DNA of 64,000 nucleotides from Solanum dulcamara (taxonomy: Eukaryota > Streptophyta > Magnoliopsida > Solanales > Solanaceae). The position numbers were made by a program, and so were the translations under genes. Position 1 is the first letter of the stretch; each line of letters starts with the position of its first letter. A model generated the notes under the pieces. It was not told the DNA's origin. It was given only the letters and a program-made list of their open reading frames with translations, and ran no database searches. Location of the stretch: the NCBI RefSeq assembly GCF_947179165.1, contig NC_077243.1, positions 51,574,001 to 51,638,000 of the forward strand. The letters are read 5' to 3'. Positions 12,350-24,546 of the stretch are shown piece after piece.

Positions 12350-13660
12350 TAAAAGAACTTTTGTCCACGAAAGCAAGTGTCAAGAAGTACTTGAAGCCTC
12401 AAATAAGTCCCGGAACTGTGCCTGTATCACATGCACAGTCTCCAGATAGCCTCTTCGACTGGATGGTGCTTCCAATGCACCTTAACCACATGAATGGCTC
12501 TGGATCACAACTACCTGACATCTCTAACCAAAATTGCAACTAGCTACTCAGTATAAGTCAAAACATTATCCAAGTCAATAGCGTCATACTGAAGCACATT
12601 GGACTAGTCTAGAATATACCGGCTCAGCATCGAAACATGAAAGACCAGATAAATAGTTGAAAAGGGCAGTAGTAAAGCTAGCTTATATAAATCCTTGCCA
12701 ACTGTCCTTAATATCTCTAAAGGGCTAATATCCCAAATCTCATCACGCCCTTCATGGGTGATACACGAAGGAACACACTGTCATCAATCTCAAATCTCAC
12801 GACTAACACCGATGATCCGTATAACTCTGGTGTTTATTCTCAGCTGTCCTCAACCTATCGTAAATCACCCTCACATGATATAAGGCCTCTAGCATCAAGT
12901 CTTTATCGCGCAACTTGGGCTTCATAGAATCAAACCAACCAACCAAAGAGCAATAACGTCTATCATATATGGCCTCGAATAGGACCATCTGAATACTTGA
13001 GTGGTAGTTGTTATTCTATGAAAACTTTGCCAAGGGAAAAAACCAATTCGACTGATCCCTTAAAATCCATAACTTAAGCCCGTAACATATCCTCGAGAAC
13101 TTAACTAGTGTGCTCCGATTGGCCCTTAGTCTATGGGTGGAAAGCTATGAAAAGGTAGACAAAAGTACCCAACTCTTCCTGAAAAGTACTCCAAAAGTTT
13201 GATATGAAATGTGAGCCCGAGACTGAGATGATAAAAAAAGGCACACCATCAAGGTGAACCACCCCCTGAATGTAGATATGAGCTAACCTCTCAGCACTAT
13301 AGGAAGTGTGCTGACTTTGGTTAATCAATCCTGGATGACCCAAATAGTATTAAGACCATTGGAAGTGCAAGGCAAACCCACAATGAAGTTCATGGTGATC
13401 TTCTTCTAATTTTACTCGGGAATGGGTAATCTCTAAAGCTCGCCACAAGTCCTCAAATACTCGATCTTAACCTGTTGACAACTCAAGAAACGCAACACAT
13501 AATCTGTAATATCACTCATCATGCCACTGCATCAGTAATGCTGCCTCAAGTCATGATCATGTTAGCAGTGCCTGGATGGATAAAATATTCATAATTATGG
13601 GCCTAGCTAAGGATCAACTAAATCAAACCCCCAACTCTCGTATCACAGAGACAACCATCA
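12350..13660 (-). pseudogene. E3 integrase with chromodomain-like tail
   Basis: On the minus strand the integrase core is seen from about 13340 downward: SAERLAHIYIQGVVHLDGVP, then IISVSGSHF where the family has IISDRGSQF, so the second catalytic Asp is Val and the enzyme would be dead. Then come STFQEELGT, a stop in place of the PQT Gln, GQSEHT (catalytic Glu kept) and LEDMLRA. The region 12803-12988 holds the conserved FEAIYDRRYCSLVGWFDS block and RLRTAENKHQSYTDHR. Below it are GKDLYKLALLLPFSTIYLVF, HVSMLSRYILD and VVKVHWKHHPVEEAIW, the chromodomain-like tail. Several stops interrupt the frame. Confidence 0.85.
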
Positions 13661-13859
13661 AACCTTAAAATCCCATCTACATCTAAAGTTGCCAGGCTAG
13701 CATCATCTCCAAAATCCCGATCTTGCAGTGCAAATCACTCCTAATCCTCAAACTGATAGGTGAAAATCTAATCCATTACTGATGACTGAGCTCCCACATA
13801 AGCTAACACACACTGGGAATCAAAGATGTCAAGTTGACTCCATAGCCTTGCTAAGATGG

Positions 13860-15290
13860 TAGAGAATAGACAGATCATAATCCTTCAGGAGCTCAATCAA
13901 GCGGCGCTGCCTCGAATTAAGCTCCCTCTGGTTCATAATATATTAAACGCTCATATGATCAGTTTAAATATTGCATCAAACTCCAAATAGGTAGTGCCTC
14001 AAAATCTTAAGAAGAAATACTAGCACCACCAACTCTAAGTTATTATTGGGGTAGTTGCACTCATGCAACTTAAGCTACCTCAACACATAAGCACTAACCT
14101 TACCCTACTGCATCAGTACATAACCCACACTAATGCCAGATGTATCACAATATATGGTGAATCCCTCTCCCTTAACTGGAAGGGTCAATATAACAGAGGT
14201 GGTAAACATCTTCTTAAGCTTTAAGAAGCTCCTCACACTTCTCCGACCATAGAAATTGAACATCCTAACTAGTCAATCGATTCAGAAATGCCTTTATAAT
14301 AGAGAACCCCTCAACAAAAAGCCTGTAGTACCCTACCAATTCTAAGAAGCTACAAATTACAGTCACAGAGCCTTAATCTTCATCGAATCTACCATAATAC
14401 CATTCTTGGACATCACATGTCCTAAGAATGCTACACACATAAGCCAAAACTCGCACTTTGATAACTTGTATAAAGCTAATAATCTTTTAAAGTCTGGAGC
14501 ACTACTCTGAAATGATGTTTATGCTTATCCCGGCTCTGTGAGTATACCCGAATGTCTTTGATGAAGACTATGACAAATGAGTCCAAGTACGACCTAAACA
14601 TTTGAGTCATCAAGTCCATGAACACAATAGGGGAATTAGTCAACCCAAAAGACATCACTAGCAACTCATAGTGGTCGTATCGAGTCCTAAAAGTTATCTT
14701 AGGGATATCCGCTGCCCTAATCCTCAACTGGTAATAGCCGTATCTCAACTCAATCATAGAAAAATACCACAACATCTTGAAGCTGGCCAAATACATCATC
14801 AATCCTAGGCATGGGGTAACGGTTCTTTACCATCACATTGTTTAATGGCCTATAATCAATACATATCCGCATAGTATTATCCTTCTTCTTAAATAACAGG
14901 ATTGGGTCACCCCAAGGTATTACACTAGGCCAAATTAATCCCTTACCCAAGAGATACCAAAGCTGAACACTGAGGTATATAAGCTCTGCGGGGGCCATAT
15001 GGTATGGTTGGATAGAAATTAGATGAGTACCCAGGTCTATATTAGTGGCAAAGTAAATATCGCGATCAAAAGGGAGGCCAGAAAGATCAGCTGGAAACAC
15101 ATATACAAACTCTCGAACTATTAGTAGTGACTTAACCATAGGGCCCTCTCTACTCACATCTCTAATACAAGAAAAGTATGTCAAGCACTCGCTATCCACT
15201 AACCTTCGAGCCCTAACAAAGTAAATTACCCCAATCGACATGCGACTACAAGAGCCTTGCCACACCACTGGCGGAATACAAGGCATGGCT
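13860..15290 (-). pseudogene. E3 reverse transcriptase and RNase H
   Basis: The RT begins in the open stretch 15286-14750: [27 protein letters not shown], then the conserved [20 protein letters not shown] and [20 protein letters not shown] block. It continues in an overlapping frame (14802-14476) with [39 protein letters not shown] and the catalytic loop [15 protein letters not shown]. The first of the two catalytic Asp residues is Lys, so polymerase activity is unlikely. One frameshift separates the two parts near 14780. RNase H remnants follow to about 13860 with TDHMSV and MNQRELNSRQRRLIELLKDY. Length and order are normal for the family. Confidence 0.88.
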
Positions 15291-15359
15291 AAGGTAATGG
15301 TTTTGGCATAGTAATCAAATACCTAGCGGTGTAGGGATTACTAGTCCATGCCCAGAATC

Positions 15360-15700
15360 AGATCAAAAATCCATTATATTAAGCAAAATGAGATTAACCC
15401 TAGTGTATTGCCTATGAATAGTCAACACATAGGATCTGAAGACCTTATCAATTTCTAAAGAATCACCTACTTGGGTCAAGTCACGCAATAGCTCAAGTAA
15501 GGGCTCTAAACTCATACTCATTCTAGGGGCGCAAGATACATATATTAGAGAATAGGTAGAGCCTGGATCAAGTAAAGTGGATGAGGGATGATGACATAAT
15601 AAAACCATACCTGTGATCACATCGTCCGAGGCCTCTACTGCTACTCTAGGTGAAGCTCCACAAAAGTGGCCTTAGGCTCCTCTACCTTGAACATCGACCC
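15360..15700 (-). pseudogene. E3 aspartic protease
   Basis: This is the retroviral-type protease that would cut the Gag-Pol polyprotein. The open stretch 15620-15363 shows LLDPGSTYSLIYVSCAPRM, matching the family active site in which D-S/P-G is the catalytic motif; D-P-G is retained. It continues with a region ending LILLNIMDFD and then a stop. It lies directly between the gag zinc knuckle and RT, as expected. Confidence 0.82.
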
Positions 15701-15799
15701 TGTCTCCTGCTCTACCTCCTCGGGGACCTCCTCATTTACCTTGATGACCACACATGTGGTCCTTACCCTAGCCTTCACCTCCAATTAAAGTTACTACTA

Positions 15800-16755
15800 C
15801 TAGTGTAGGTATAGCTACCTATGGAGCTGGTAAGGCAGGTCTACAATTATGGCACTCATAGGACTAATAATCTAGATCCCCACACTCATATAACCCCTAT
15901 AACTAGCGGCTCCGAGCTGGAGGATGGCTACCTCGGCCAAAAGAACCCATCTGTGAACTATCTCCGCCCTAACTCAGACTGATACTAGAGCCACCCTGAT
16001 TATGCTAGCACTCTCTAAAGTATGGAGGGAGTCCTGGAAGAGGTAGCTGGATTAGATAGGATGAAATCTTCAGCGAGATCTATCATAGGTATCCTTGGGT
16101 CTAAACCGATATTCACCCTGACTATCCTCCTTCCTAGCTCTCTTATTGTTACCTCCTTGGGCCTCATGATGAAGTTTCTAGAGAATTCAGGCATGGTCTA
16201 CCACATCCAGAAAATAGCGGCCCATAAAAAGTAAAGACTGAGTCTCAATCCATACCTGGAGTCTCAATCCATTAACACACCAAACTTTCTCCTCCTCAGT
16301 AAGTAAGATCATAGTAGAATGCCTAGAAAGCACATGGAATATGGCCTGGTACTCTAATATGGTCATTGAGCTCCTCTCCAATCATGAAAAGTGATCTCGG
16401 AGCTGATTTCTAAAGCTCCTATGAATAAATCGAGCTAAGAAGGTCTTTGAAAACTCAGCCTAGGGTATTAATGGAGACCAAGCTGGTCTAGTCTCTAAAT
16501 ACAGACGCCACCATTATTGGGCAGGACCATCTAGATAATAAAAAATGAATTCAATTCCTCTCGACTTCTCCATACCCAAAGTGTCCAGCCTCTCTGGGCA
16601 AGTAAGAAAAACCTTGAGGGCATCCTCACCCAAATCCCCAGGAAACCTCAGTGGTGATAGTACAAGAAATACCCTAAGCATCTTCTACTCCTGAAGTCAT
16701 ATGATGCCCTCCAATTCATCTAGATGAGCGACAGGTGCAGGGGCTGTTGAATAAC
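15800..16755 (-). pseudogene. E3 gag with zinc knuckle
   Basis: Gag builds the virus-like particle and binds element RNA. From the right, the minus strand shows RFPGDLGEDALKVFL, TCPERLDTLGMEKS, GIEFIFYYLDGPAQ, WWRLYLETRPAWSP, FSKTFLARFIHRSFRNQLRD and the open stretch 16381-16187 with ILEYQAIFHVLSRHSTMILL and VNGLRLQVWIE. These match the Retrotrans_gag-type domain block by block. A CCHC-like zinc knuckle CYECGDLDYYSYEC lies near 15830-15880. Stops interrupt the frame several times. The N-terminus beyond about 16755 is not recognisable. Confidence 0.8.
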
Positions 16756-16780
16756 TGGTGCCTCTAGTGAAGGCTGGTCC

Positions 16781-16947
16781 TATGAAATTAGAGTATAATA
16801 TATCATAATGTAGGTTCCATTAATTCATCCACCTTCCGCTCGTGGCTAGAGTTCTTCACTGTTGCATTATTGGTGAGTCCTCATATTCTGAGGATAAGAC
16901 ATTTACTTACTTTTAAGTCTATAGTTTTCTTTATCTTTCTTATTGGG
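16781..16947. other. Unassigned strip between E3 gag and the E4 LTR
   Basis: The block GGTGAGTCCTCATATTCTGA followed by GGATAAGACATTTACTT resembles a segment inside the E4 and E10 LTRs (18217-18245, 53168-53195), where GAATCCTCATCCATCGAGGA occurs. It may be the remnant of another LTR. No coding signal. Confidence 0.4.
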
Positions 16948-18539
16948 TGTAAGACCTAGAGTTTGGAAAGTCAGAAAATGAGGTTCAAAAGATGAAATTG
17001 CTGAAAATCTAATTTTTTTGCACTAGGTGATGACTGCAAAGGCCATCAGGGGTGGTGGTCGGCACTATACCTCATAGTGAGACACCGTGATGATGATACT
17101 AATGTTCATTCCTGCAAAGTAAGGTCTACGATAGGGCACCATAGACCGTGGTAAGCGTCACAGGCCATGAATACCTTTGTGGTAACCCCTCAACTGAGAC
17201 CCCAGAACATGAACCTAAGGCCAAGACCACAATGTTCCACTATGGTCCAAGTAGCTCTTCACGAACCGTGGTGAGCTCTATAGTGGTCTCTCATGCAGTA
17301 ACCCTGTAGGGCCTACACTACATTCTTGGTCCACGATCGTGGTACACTCCATAGATTGTGAAAGGTCCAGTAGAGGAAGTTCTGAACCCTTTCTTTGCAA
17401 CTCCCAAAATCTAAGACCAAGTTAATCATCACGGACACCACCACAGGCTATGGTGAGCATGACAGACTATGATGGATCCTTTGTGATCGATATCAATTCG
17501 AGTTAAATCAAGGGTAATCTGATCATTTCCCTATTTTTTATTAATATATATGTACATTTTTGGGACTAGATCTATTACGAAAGTATCCTAAATAGTCCTA
17601 AAATATTTTTTTCCCTCATTAATTCCCAATCAACATTAAGACTTCTCTCTTAAGGCTCATTCAATAATTCATCTTCTTCATCAAGCTTTTCTAGGGTTTC
17701 TTCAAGAACAAGTCTTTTTTTCTCAATACTAAGGGAAAATTTAATCAAGGTATGTAGGGATTGATCCATTGAGTCCAAAGGTTTCTACTTAAAATCTCAT
17801 GAATTTCAATTGGGCTTATAACCCTAATTTTATGGCATAGCTAGTGGATACACATATAGCTTATGTACATGACCCTTCTAGTAGGGTAGAGTCTACCTTA
17901 ACAAGTAGATTCCCATTTCTTTTATTGTATGGGGAGATATCGGGACTCCATGTTATAGTTTGCATGGTCTTATTATTGGTTATGGTTCTTTCCCACATAT
18001 GTATGGGTTGTTATGTACTTTCATGATTTCAACTATGCTTTCCAAATGCTTGATCATTATTATTTTCTTATGACTTTATTTATTCCTTCTTACTATTGTG
18101 CTTTACTTGATCATTGCATCTTATGATTTACATTTCATGTCATTCCCTTATTTCATAATATAGGGGTTGAGGATCACGTTCCCACGCATAGCTATTAAAG
18201 CTTATTCAGCGAAGTTTCTGGTGAATCCTCATCCATCGAGGACTAGTAATGAGTTTGCTATAATTTCTAAGACGTTTAGTTCTTTCATGTTGATGGTGAG
18301 CTAGGAACATGTCTTAGCCCCGGCCAATTTTATGAAATAAAGGCATTTTGTTGGACATGTTTAGAGTCTATGTAGTCAAATTCTCATACTTTTATGATTC
18401 ATGATTTAGACTTCTTCTTATGTCAATTCCGCACTTAATCTACCTTATGCATGCTTTATGATATGTCAAGAGGCTTGGTTGGAGCCCTTCGAGGTTTTGA
18501 TAGCCGTGTTAAGACTAGATCATAGGTCATGTCTTGACA
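16948..18539 (+). repeat. E4 5' LTR
   Basis: It starts TGTAAGACCTAGAGTTTGG and ends GTCTTGACA at 18539, about 1.59 kb. It is related to the E10 LTR: GGCACTAGGTGATGA near the start, GATTCCCATTTCTTTTAT near 17905, TGTTGGACATGT near 18350 and GGCTTGGTTGGAGCCCTT near 18475 recur there in order. Its first third contains many short inverted copies of CCACGG/CCGTGG-type sequence (about 17030-17480). The open frame 17844-18026 lies inside the LTR and is not a gene. Confidence 0.85.
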
Positions 18540-18543
18540 AACT

Positions 18544-18555
18544 TAGTATTAGAGC
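18544..18555 (+). promoter_or_regulatory. E4 primer-binding site (initiator Met-tRNA type)
   Basis: TAGTATTAGAGC lies 4 bases after the LTR end and matches 10 of 12 positions of TGGTATCAGAGC, the usual plant initiator tRNA-Met primer site seen intact at 29053 and 59237. Confidence 0.8.
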
Positions 18556-18770
18556 ATAAGGTTTAAGATGCCCTTAGGGTGTCGAATGCCGTATCAAGTA
18601 GAGTCTTATTCATTATTATGAGCTGCACCACAACCATGGATAAGAGGCTATAAGGTATTTTAGGAAATTATCACTTCTTTCATGGTCTATGTCATGCTAT
18701 AGTGTTTACCCTAAGACTTATTTCCCCTTAGGATCTTCCTTTGCGATTTTAAGAAAATACCTCCAAGAAG

Positions 18771-19790
18771 ATGCCTTTACCAAGGGAAATAAATGCTAAC
18801 GAAGCTCAAGCTCCTTTAGCTCATCAAGATAATGGTTCCCTACCCGGAAAAGTGACTAATGAGGAATTATGGACTACTATTACTATGTTAGCCTAAGTAG
18901 TGGCTAACCAAGGAGTTGCAACTCCTCCCAATATTCCTTCTTCGGCTTCTAGGGTAAGGGATTTTGCAAGGATGAACCCTCCGAAGTTTCTTAGATCAAA
19001 AGTTGATAAGGATCTTCAAGATATCATTGATGAGGTTTACAAGATAGTGAGAATTACGGGGGTGTCATCGGAAGAGAAAAAAGTGTGCGGCTAACCAACT
19101 CAAGGGTGTTGTTAAATTTTTGTACACGTAATGGAAAATAGAGAGGGCGGATAAAGGTCCTATTGAATGGGAAGCCTTCAAACTTGCCTTTCTTTAACAC
19201 TTTTTCCTTCTTTATTTAAGGGAAGCCTAGGTGTTGGACTTCATCAATCTTCGACTAGGCAACATGGGTATGTAGGACTATGCCCTCAAGTTCACCAAGC
19301 TATCCAAGTATGCTCCTTCATTGGTTGCCAAACCACGTACTCAAATGAGTCAATTCATATTGGGGGTATCTGACTTGGTTGTGAAGGATTGTCATATCAT
19401 GATGCTTATTAAGAAGATGGACATATCTCAGCTCATGACCTATGCCAAGGAAATTAAGGGAGAGAAACTAAAAGAGATGAGAATCAGCGATTCTAAGAGA
19501 GCCTAGTATGAAGGTGGGTTGTGAAATTCTATGTTCGGTGGTCATAGTGGGCATTTTCAACAAGGCCAAATTTTGGGAAAAACATTTGTAAATAATAGGG
19601 TACCATACCCTAAGGCTCAAGGATGAGGTGTGAATAATACTAGCCCTTCATTAAATGTATGAAGAATCATAGAGGGAGATATTTGATGGGAATGGGTGCT
19701 TGCTTTGAATATGGAAAAATATGACATAGGCAATCAAAGTGCCCTGATGTTACCAACAAGGGTAGATAAGGTCATCTACCAGGCCAAATT
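18771..19790 (+). pseudogene. E4 gag
   Basis: The likely start is the ATG at 18771 (MPLPREINANEAQAPL); an in-frame stop follows near 18895. The matrix/capsid-like region reads SRVRDFARMNPPKFLRSKV, then, with shifts, EWEAFKLAFL, YALKFTKLSKYAPSL-type sequence, and ILGVSDLVVKDCHIMMLIKK with MDISQLMTYAKEIKGEKLKE (19321-19506). A zinc knuckle relic, ACFEYGKI then HRQSKCPD, lies at 19700-19750, with one Cys changed to Tyr. The product would form the particle shell. At least three disruptions make it non-functional. The closest relative in the window is the E10 gag. Confidence 0.85.
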
Positions 19791-19879
19791 GTTCAAGTTT
19801 CCCAAGCTCAACCTAAGGGTAGTCAACGCAATAACAGTTTTATGCTCTTTATGATAAGGAAGAGGTGCATGAGACTCCC

Positions 19880-20330
19880 GATGTTGTTACTGGTATATTT
19901 GGGTCTTTTACGATGATATTTATGCCTTACTTAATCTGAGTGCAAATTTGTGGTTTGTTACTACTTATGTGTCTATGAGGTTTCATGTTAACCCCAAAAT
20001 ATTGATGGAGCCTTTTTCCATTGAACTCTCGTAGGTGAGTTGGTAATTGATAAAAGAGTCTATAGAAATTGTCCCGCGTTAGTTTTGCATAAACTTTTCC
20101 CTTGTAATCTTGTTGAACTTAACGTGATTGATTTTGACATTATTCTAGGTATGTATTAGCTATATGCCACTAATGCGACTATCGATTGTAGAACTCACAG
20201 GGTAAAGTTTCAATCTCGTAATGAGCCTATTCTTGAATGGAAGAGCAATGATTCAAAAGTTAAGGTTCTATTCATCTCATGTATTAAGGCTCGGAAAATA
20301 ATTTCCAAGGGTTGCATCTTGTATCTAGTA
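19880..20330 (+). pseudogene. E4 aspartic protease
   Basis: The protease region is recognised mainly by comparison with E10: VTTYVSMRFHVNPKILMEPF, matching E10 LAMRLIVSPEILLEPF, and downstream blocks corresponding to E10's LVDLNMTNFDVILNMDWL. The Asp-Ser/Pro-Gly active site is not clearly readable. Stops and shifts are frequent. Confidence 0.65.
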
Positions 20331-20339
20331 CACGTTAGG

Positions 20340-21720
20340 GATGTTGATTCTGAGACTCTTACTTTTGAGTCTGTTTTAGTTGTTAATGAGTTTTCAATTT
20401 TTTTCCTGAATACCTCCCAGGTGTCCCTCCTGAAAGGGAAAAAGACTTTGGTATTGATCTCTTACCCAATATGCAACCTATCTTTGTTCCTCCTTAACAT
20501 ATGACACCGATGGAACTTAAGGAGTTAAAAGAGTAATTGAAGGATTTATTAAATAAGGTTTTATAAGGACAAGAATTTCACCTTGGGGTGATCCCATGCT
20601 ATTCGTTAGGAAGAAATATAGGTCACTCCGAATGTGTATAGATTATCAGCAATTGAACAAGGGCACAATTAATAATAAGTATCTCATCACAAGGATTGAT
20701 AACTTGTACGATCAACTTCAAGGGGCCAGTTTCTTTTCAAAAATTGACCTATAATTGGGTTATCATCAACTCCGAGTGAGGGTGTATGAAATTCCAAAGA
20801 TGGCTTTTAGAACTAGATATGGTAATTTTGAATTTTTTTCGATATGTATTTTGGGCTAACAAATGCCTCTGTAGGTTTTATGGATTTGCTGAACAGGGTA
20901 TTTAGGCAATATTTGGATATGTTTGTGGTCATATTTATTAGTGATATTTTGATTTATTCACGAAGTGAGGAAGAACATGCCACTCATTTGAGGATTGTGT
21001 TGCAAATTCTTAAAGACCAATAATTGTATGCACAATATAGCAAATGTGATGTTTTGCTAAGGTCATTTGTTTTCCTTGGTCACGTTATTTCCATAGACGG
21101 AATTATGGATGATCCAAAGAAGACCGAGACATTTAGGATTGGCATAGGCCATTACGTCTTTCTGATATTCAAAGTTTCTTATGTTTAGATGGTTATTATA
21201 GATGGATTGTGGAAGGTTTCTCTTCCATTGCATCAACCTAGACTACTTTGACTGAAACGAAGGTGATGTTCCAATGGTCCCAGGAATCTTAGAAAAGCTT
21301 CCAAGAATTGAAGGATAGACTTATCTCCACTTCGATGTCAACTTTATTAGAAGGTTTGGATGGTTTTCTTGAGTATTGTGATAATTAACGAGTTGGTACT
21401 TGTTGTGTTCTAATGTAAAATGGTAAGCTGATAGCTTATGATTAATGATAACTCAAGGTCCATGAGAAGAATTACCCAACTCATTAATTTGAGTTGGCGG
21501 CGATGGTATTTGATTTGAAGTTATGAATACATTATCTCTATGGTGTCCATGTAGATATTTTCATCAATCAAAAGAGTTTAAAATATGTGTTCACTCAAAA
21601 AGACTTGAATCTTTGACAAAGAAGGTGGCTTGAACTGTTGAAGGATAATGATATGAGTGAAATATACTATCCGGGTAAGGAAAACATGGTTTCCTCCCAC
21701 ACTCTGAGTAGATTATCTAT
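20340..21720 (+). pseudogene. E4 reverse transcriptase and RNase H
   Basis: The RT N-terminus includes SETLTFESVLVVNEF (20319-20504) and the [20 protein letters not shown] block near 20580. The fingers and palm follow with [27 protein letters not shown], then a stop, and [20 protein letters not shown]. The catalytic loop near 20935 reads FISDILIYS, with the first Asp replaced by Ser. The connection region is shifted. RNase H spans about 21340-21700 with KLIAYD, VHEKNYPTH, FELAAMVFDLKL, YLYGVHVDIF and LLKDNDMSEIYYPGKENMV. The open frame 21638-21934 begins here. Inactive as read. Confidence 0.86.
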
Positions 21721-21729
21721 GAACAAGGT

Positions 21730-22694
21730 TGATCATATTCAGGCTGAAAAGAGAGAGTTAGTTCGGGATGTGCATCAATTAGCCCAATTGGGTATTAGAT
21801 TTGTTGATTCCAAGAATGGTGGTGTCGTTGCACAAAATGATTCTGAGTCATCTCTTGTGGCAGATGTAAAGGCAAAGCAAGATGATTATCCTGCTATTGT
21901 TGAATTGATAAAATGGTTTCCAAAAAATCCATAGAGGCTTTCTCCCAAGGAGGAGAAAGTGTTTTGAGATATTAAGGCCGATTTTGTGTGCCGAATGTTG
22001 ATGGCTTGAGAAATATGATATTGGTCAAGGCTCATAGTTTGCGGTATTCTATACATCCTAGTTCAATAAAGATATACTGAGATTTGAAAAAAGTATATTG
22101 GTGGAATGGCATGGAGAGAGACATTGCAGAATATATGGCTAATTGTCCAAATTGCCAATAACTAAAAGTTGAACATCAACCACCAGGAGGTTTAAGACTT
22201 TGAGATTCCTACTTGAAAGTAGGAAACCTTGAATAGGGACTTTGTTACAGGATTACCTAGTAGTCGTAGGCAACATGATTGTTTTGGGTGATTGTTGACC
22301 GAATGACTAAGTCGGCTTATTTTTCTTCCTCTTAAGACCTCATATTTAGTAGAGGACTATGCTAGATTGTACATCCGAGAATTGGTCAAGCTCCATTGTC
22401 TATCATTTCTGATTGAGGTACTAAGTTTACATCTCAGTTCTAGAGATCCTTTGAAAAGGGTCTAGGCACCCAACTGAAGCTTACAACCGTTTTCACCCAC
22501 AAATGGATGGTCAGGCCGAATGTACCATCTAGACATTAGAGGATATGTTGAGAGCATGCATGATTGATTTTAATGGAAATTGGGATGACCATTTTCCATT
22601 AATAAAGTTTATTTATAATAATAGTTATCACTCTAGCATTGGAATTGCTCCATTTGAGGCTTTTTATGGTAGGCGGTGTAGATCCCCTATAAGT
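21730..22694 (+). pseudogene. E4 integrase, truncated
   Basis: After KRELVRDVHQLAQLGIRFVD (linker to integrase) come ESSLVADVKAKQDDYPAIV, a degenerate HHCC module (DLKKVYWWNGMERDIAEYMA, then NCPNCQ), FVTGLPSSRRQHD and core blocks VEDYARLYIRELVKLH. The open stretch 22545-22694 retains [20 protein letters not shown] and [15 protein letters not shown], a family hallmark. The reading stops at 22694, where E5 begins, so the GPY/F module and chromodomain-like tail are lost. Confidence 0.85.
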
Positions 22695-23025
22695 TGCACA
22701 TTATCAGCATTTTCCTCAAGTAGACCCTCAAAATCATGGAAGACACCACAACTCTTGTAAATTAATATTGTCTGTGGTGGGTTCCATGAAGGTCTAATTC
22801 ACTAAAATTCAGCAGCCACTTTCTCCTTATCAGCACTATGCCAGCTACCATGGCCCGTGGATTACTACGGTCTATTGTGGTGCTCGTATTCCTCAACCTT
22901 CATCCAAACAGTAATCAGATCCACAAATTTGTCAAAAACTTGTGCACGGCTTAGTTTTCCTGCAACATAAACAAAACACACATCATATCTACAAAAACAT
23001 GCTTGCAAAGGGCACTAATTCAACA
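22695..23025 (-). repeat. E5 3' LTR (short, possibly internally deleted)
   Basis: Read on the minus strand, the sequence GGACAAGCAATGGTTCTAAG followed by ATGAGGGTG is the typical Athila-like internal end and degenerate polypurine tract. It is followed at 23025 by TGTTGAATTAGTGCCC, and the strip ends GATAATGTGCA at 22695, giving TG...CA ends. At 331 bp it is short for this lineage. It contains a CCATGGCCCGTGG-like palindrome near 22850. Confidence 0.6.
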
Positions 23026-24540
23026 CCCTCATCTTAGAACCATTGCTTGTCCTCAATCCATGACACAAAACAAAATAACATGAAACACAAATACAAAAGA
23101 CTACAGTATAGATATATAGAAGCCCATCTTATTAACCATGACTCATTTCCAACTATGCAATACAGTGGTAGTCTAACTAACTCACAAGTATCTATTTACG
23201 ACATAGCACTGATCAGAGTTAGCCAAACAAATGTCATTAACAGTATACCAGGCAATATAGCAACCCAATAATATAATCATAGTGCTGTCACCATAAAGAA
23301 GTCTCTCTCATAGTTTATACTGGAACAAAACTCTCGGATTCTCAAAAGAAATTCAAACAATGGAAAAGTAAAGACCATAGGCTTGCCCTTATTTTCAAAA
23401 CTTCGACTCTTGAATAACCTCTTAAGGATCACAATAGGACTTTTTAGGCTTGTAATGTAGGCTCGGGCTCAGGTAAGATACATTTAGTATAAAAGGGACT
23501 ATTTTTCCCCTACAAATGCCACTTCGGATTAGCTACTTGTTATCAACCCACTAATGTTTGTTCCCCTATTTCCTTATTCGTCCTTCTTGGGTGTGATTTC
23601 CGCTTTTGTTCACTCTATTTCATTTTTTTTCTTTAGGAATTATTTTTTTGTATAGATTTTGTGCTTATTTTCTTTAGTTGTGGACATAACTTATGCTTTT
23701 CTTTTCTTCTCTCCCCACCATTTTTTTCATACCCTAACTTTTCTTCTTCATACCCTAAATTTTCTGCTTTCCTTATGGTAGCCACCCTCAACTTAGGGTT
23801 TTGTCCTGAGTTGAAGTACATGATCACCTAGGAGGGTCCAGATCCAAAAGTTGAATTCGGAAACAGCAAGGGAAGGTGAATTTTGGTTCATAAAATTTAC
23901 ATCTCAGACTTTTAGTTCAAAGGGTAAATTTTCATTTGGTTGATTAAATTTAGGCTAAGTGACTCATTATCAAAAACCTCTTATGATCATGTCATAATAA
24001 AATTATTCCATCATTTTAGTAAGACAAACTAGGCAAGTTTAAGCTTACAAGTGAATGGTTCGAACTAAGTAGTTAAGCTCACACGCACTTGGCACATACG
24101 TTATACTATTAAGAAATATTCAACCCAATCATGTCCTAGCTAGCATTTGATCGAAAAGTCAGTAGGCACTATGTCCTACATAGATCCTAACAAGTCAGTT
24201 TTAAAAAACCAAATCAATCACATAGTGTTTCACAAAAATTCAGTTGGGAGTCATTTTAGTTCAATATAACTCCTTCCTTTCACAGGCTATTGTATCCATC
24301 TACAGACTCTTGAATTTACACAACAACAATCCTATCAATGTCAGTTCTACTAGATGTACGCTTGAGAGAAAAGAAATATGGCAACAAAACTTCAAGCGTC
24401 AAGGATGCCCCACCTATCAAAAAAATATGTAGTGTTCTCACTTGCACATCTATGGACTCAATACTAGATACGAAGGGAAGTGATCATACCTGCTATGCCC
24501 TAGGCGTCATTCAGTGGAGGTGTAGGCTCTTCCGAAGGGT
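23026..24540 (-). other. E5 3' untranslated internal region
   Basis: This lies between the E5 env-position ORF and its 3' LTR. It includes the polypurine-like tract at 23026-23060 (minus strand) and T-rich runs near 23620-23720. Scattered open frames (23047-23271, 23633-23827, 24244-24550) show no family resemblance. No gene seen. Confidence 0.55.
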
Positions 24541-24546
24541 CATGGC

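Larger units (their letters stand above)
8415..16780 (-). mobile_element. E3: Ty3/gypsy element, minus strand, 5' LTR missing
   Basis: Read on the minus strand, gag, protease, RT, RNase H and integrase occur in the standard Ty3/gypsy order from about 16750 down to 12350, followed by a 3' LTR. The expected 5' LTR to the right is absent: recognisable gag similarity stops near 16750 and a plus-strand LTR (E4) starts at 16948. The whole coding part is broken by stops. Confidence 0.85.
16948..22694 (+). mobile_element. E4: Ty3/gypsy element, plus strand, truncated in integrase
   Basis: A 5' LTR, a methionine-tRNA-type primer site, gag, protease, RT, RNase H and integrase follow in order on the plus strand. 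The element is cut at 22694 in the middle of integrase, exactly where a TG-starting LTR of the minus-strand E5 begins. Its 3' LTR is not in the window. The coding region has many stops and several frameshifts. Confidence 0.88.
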
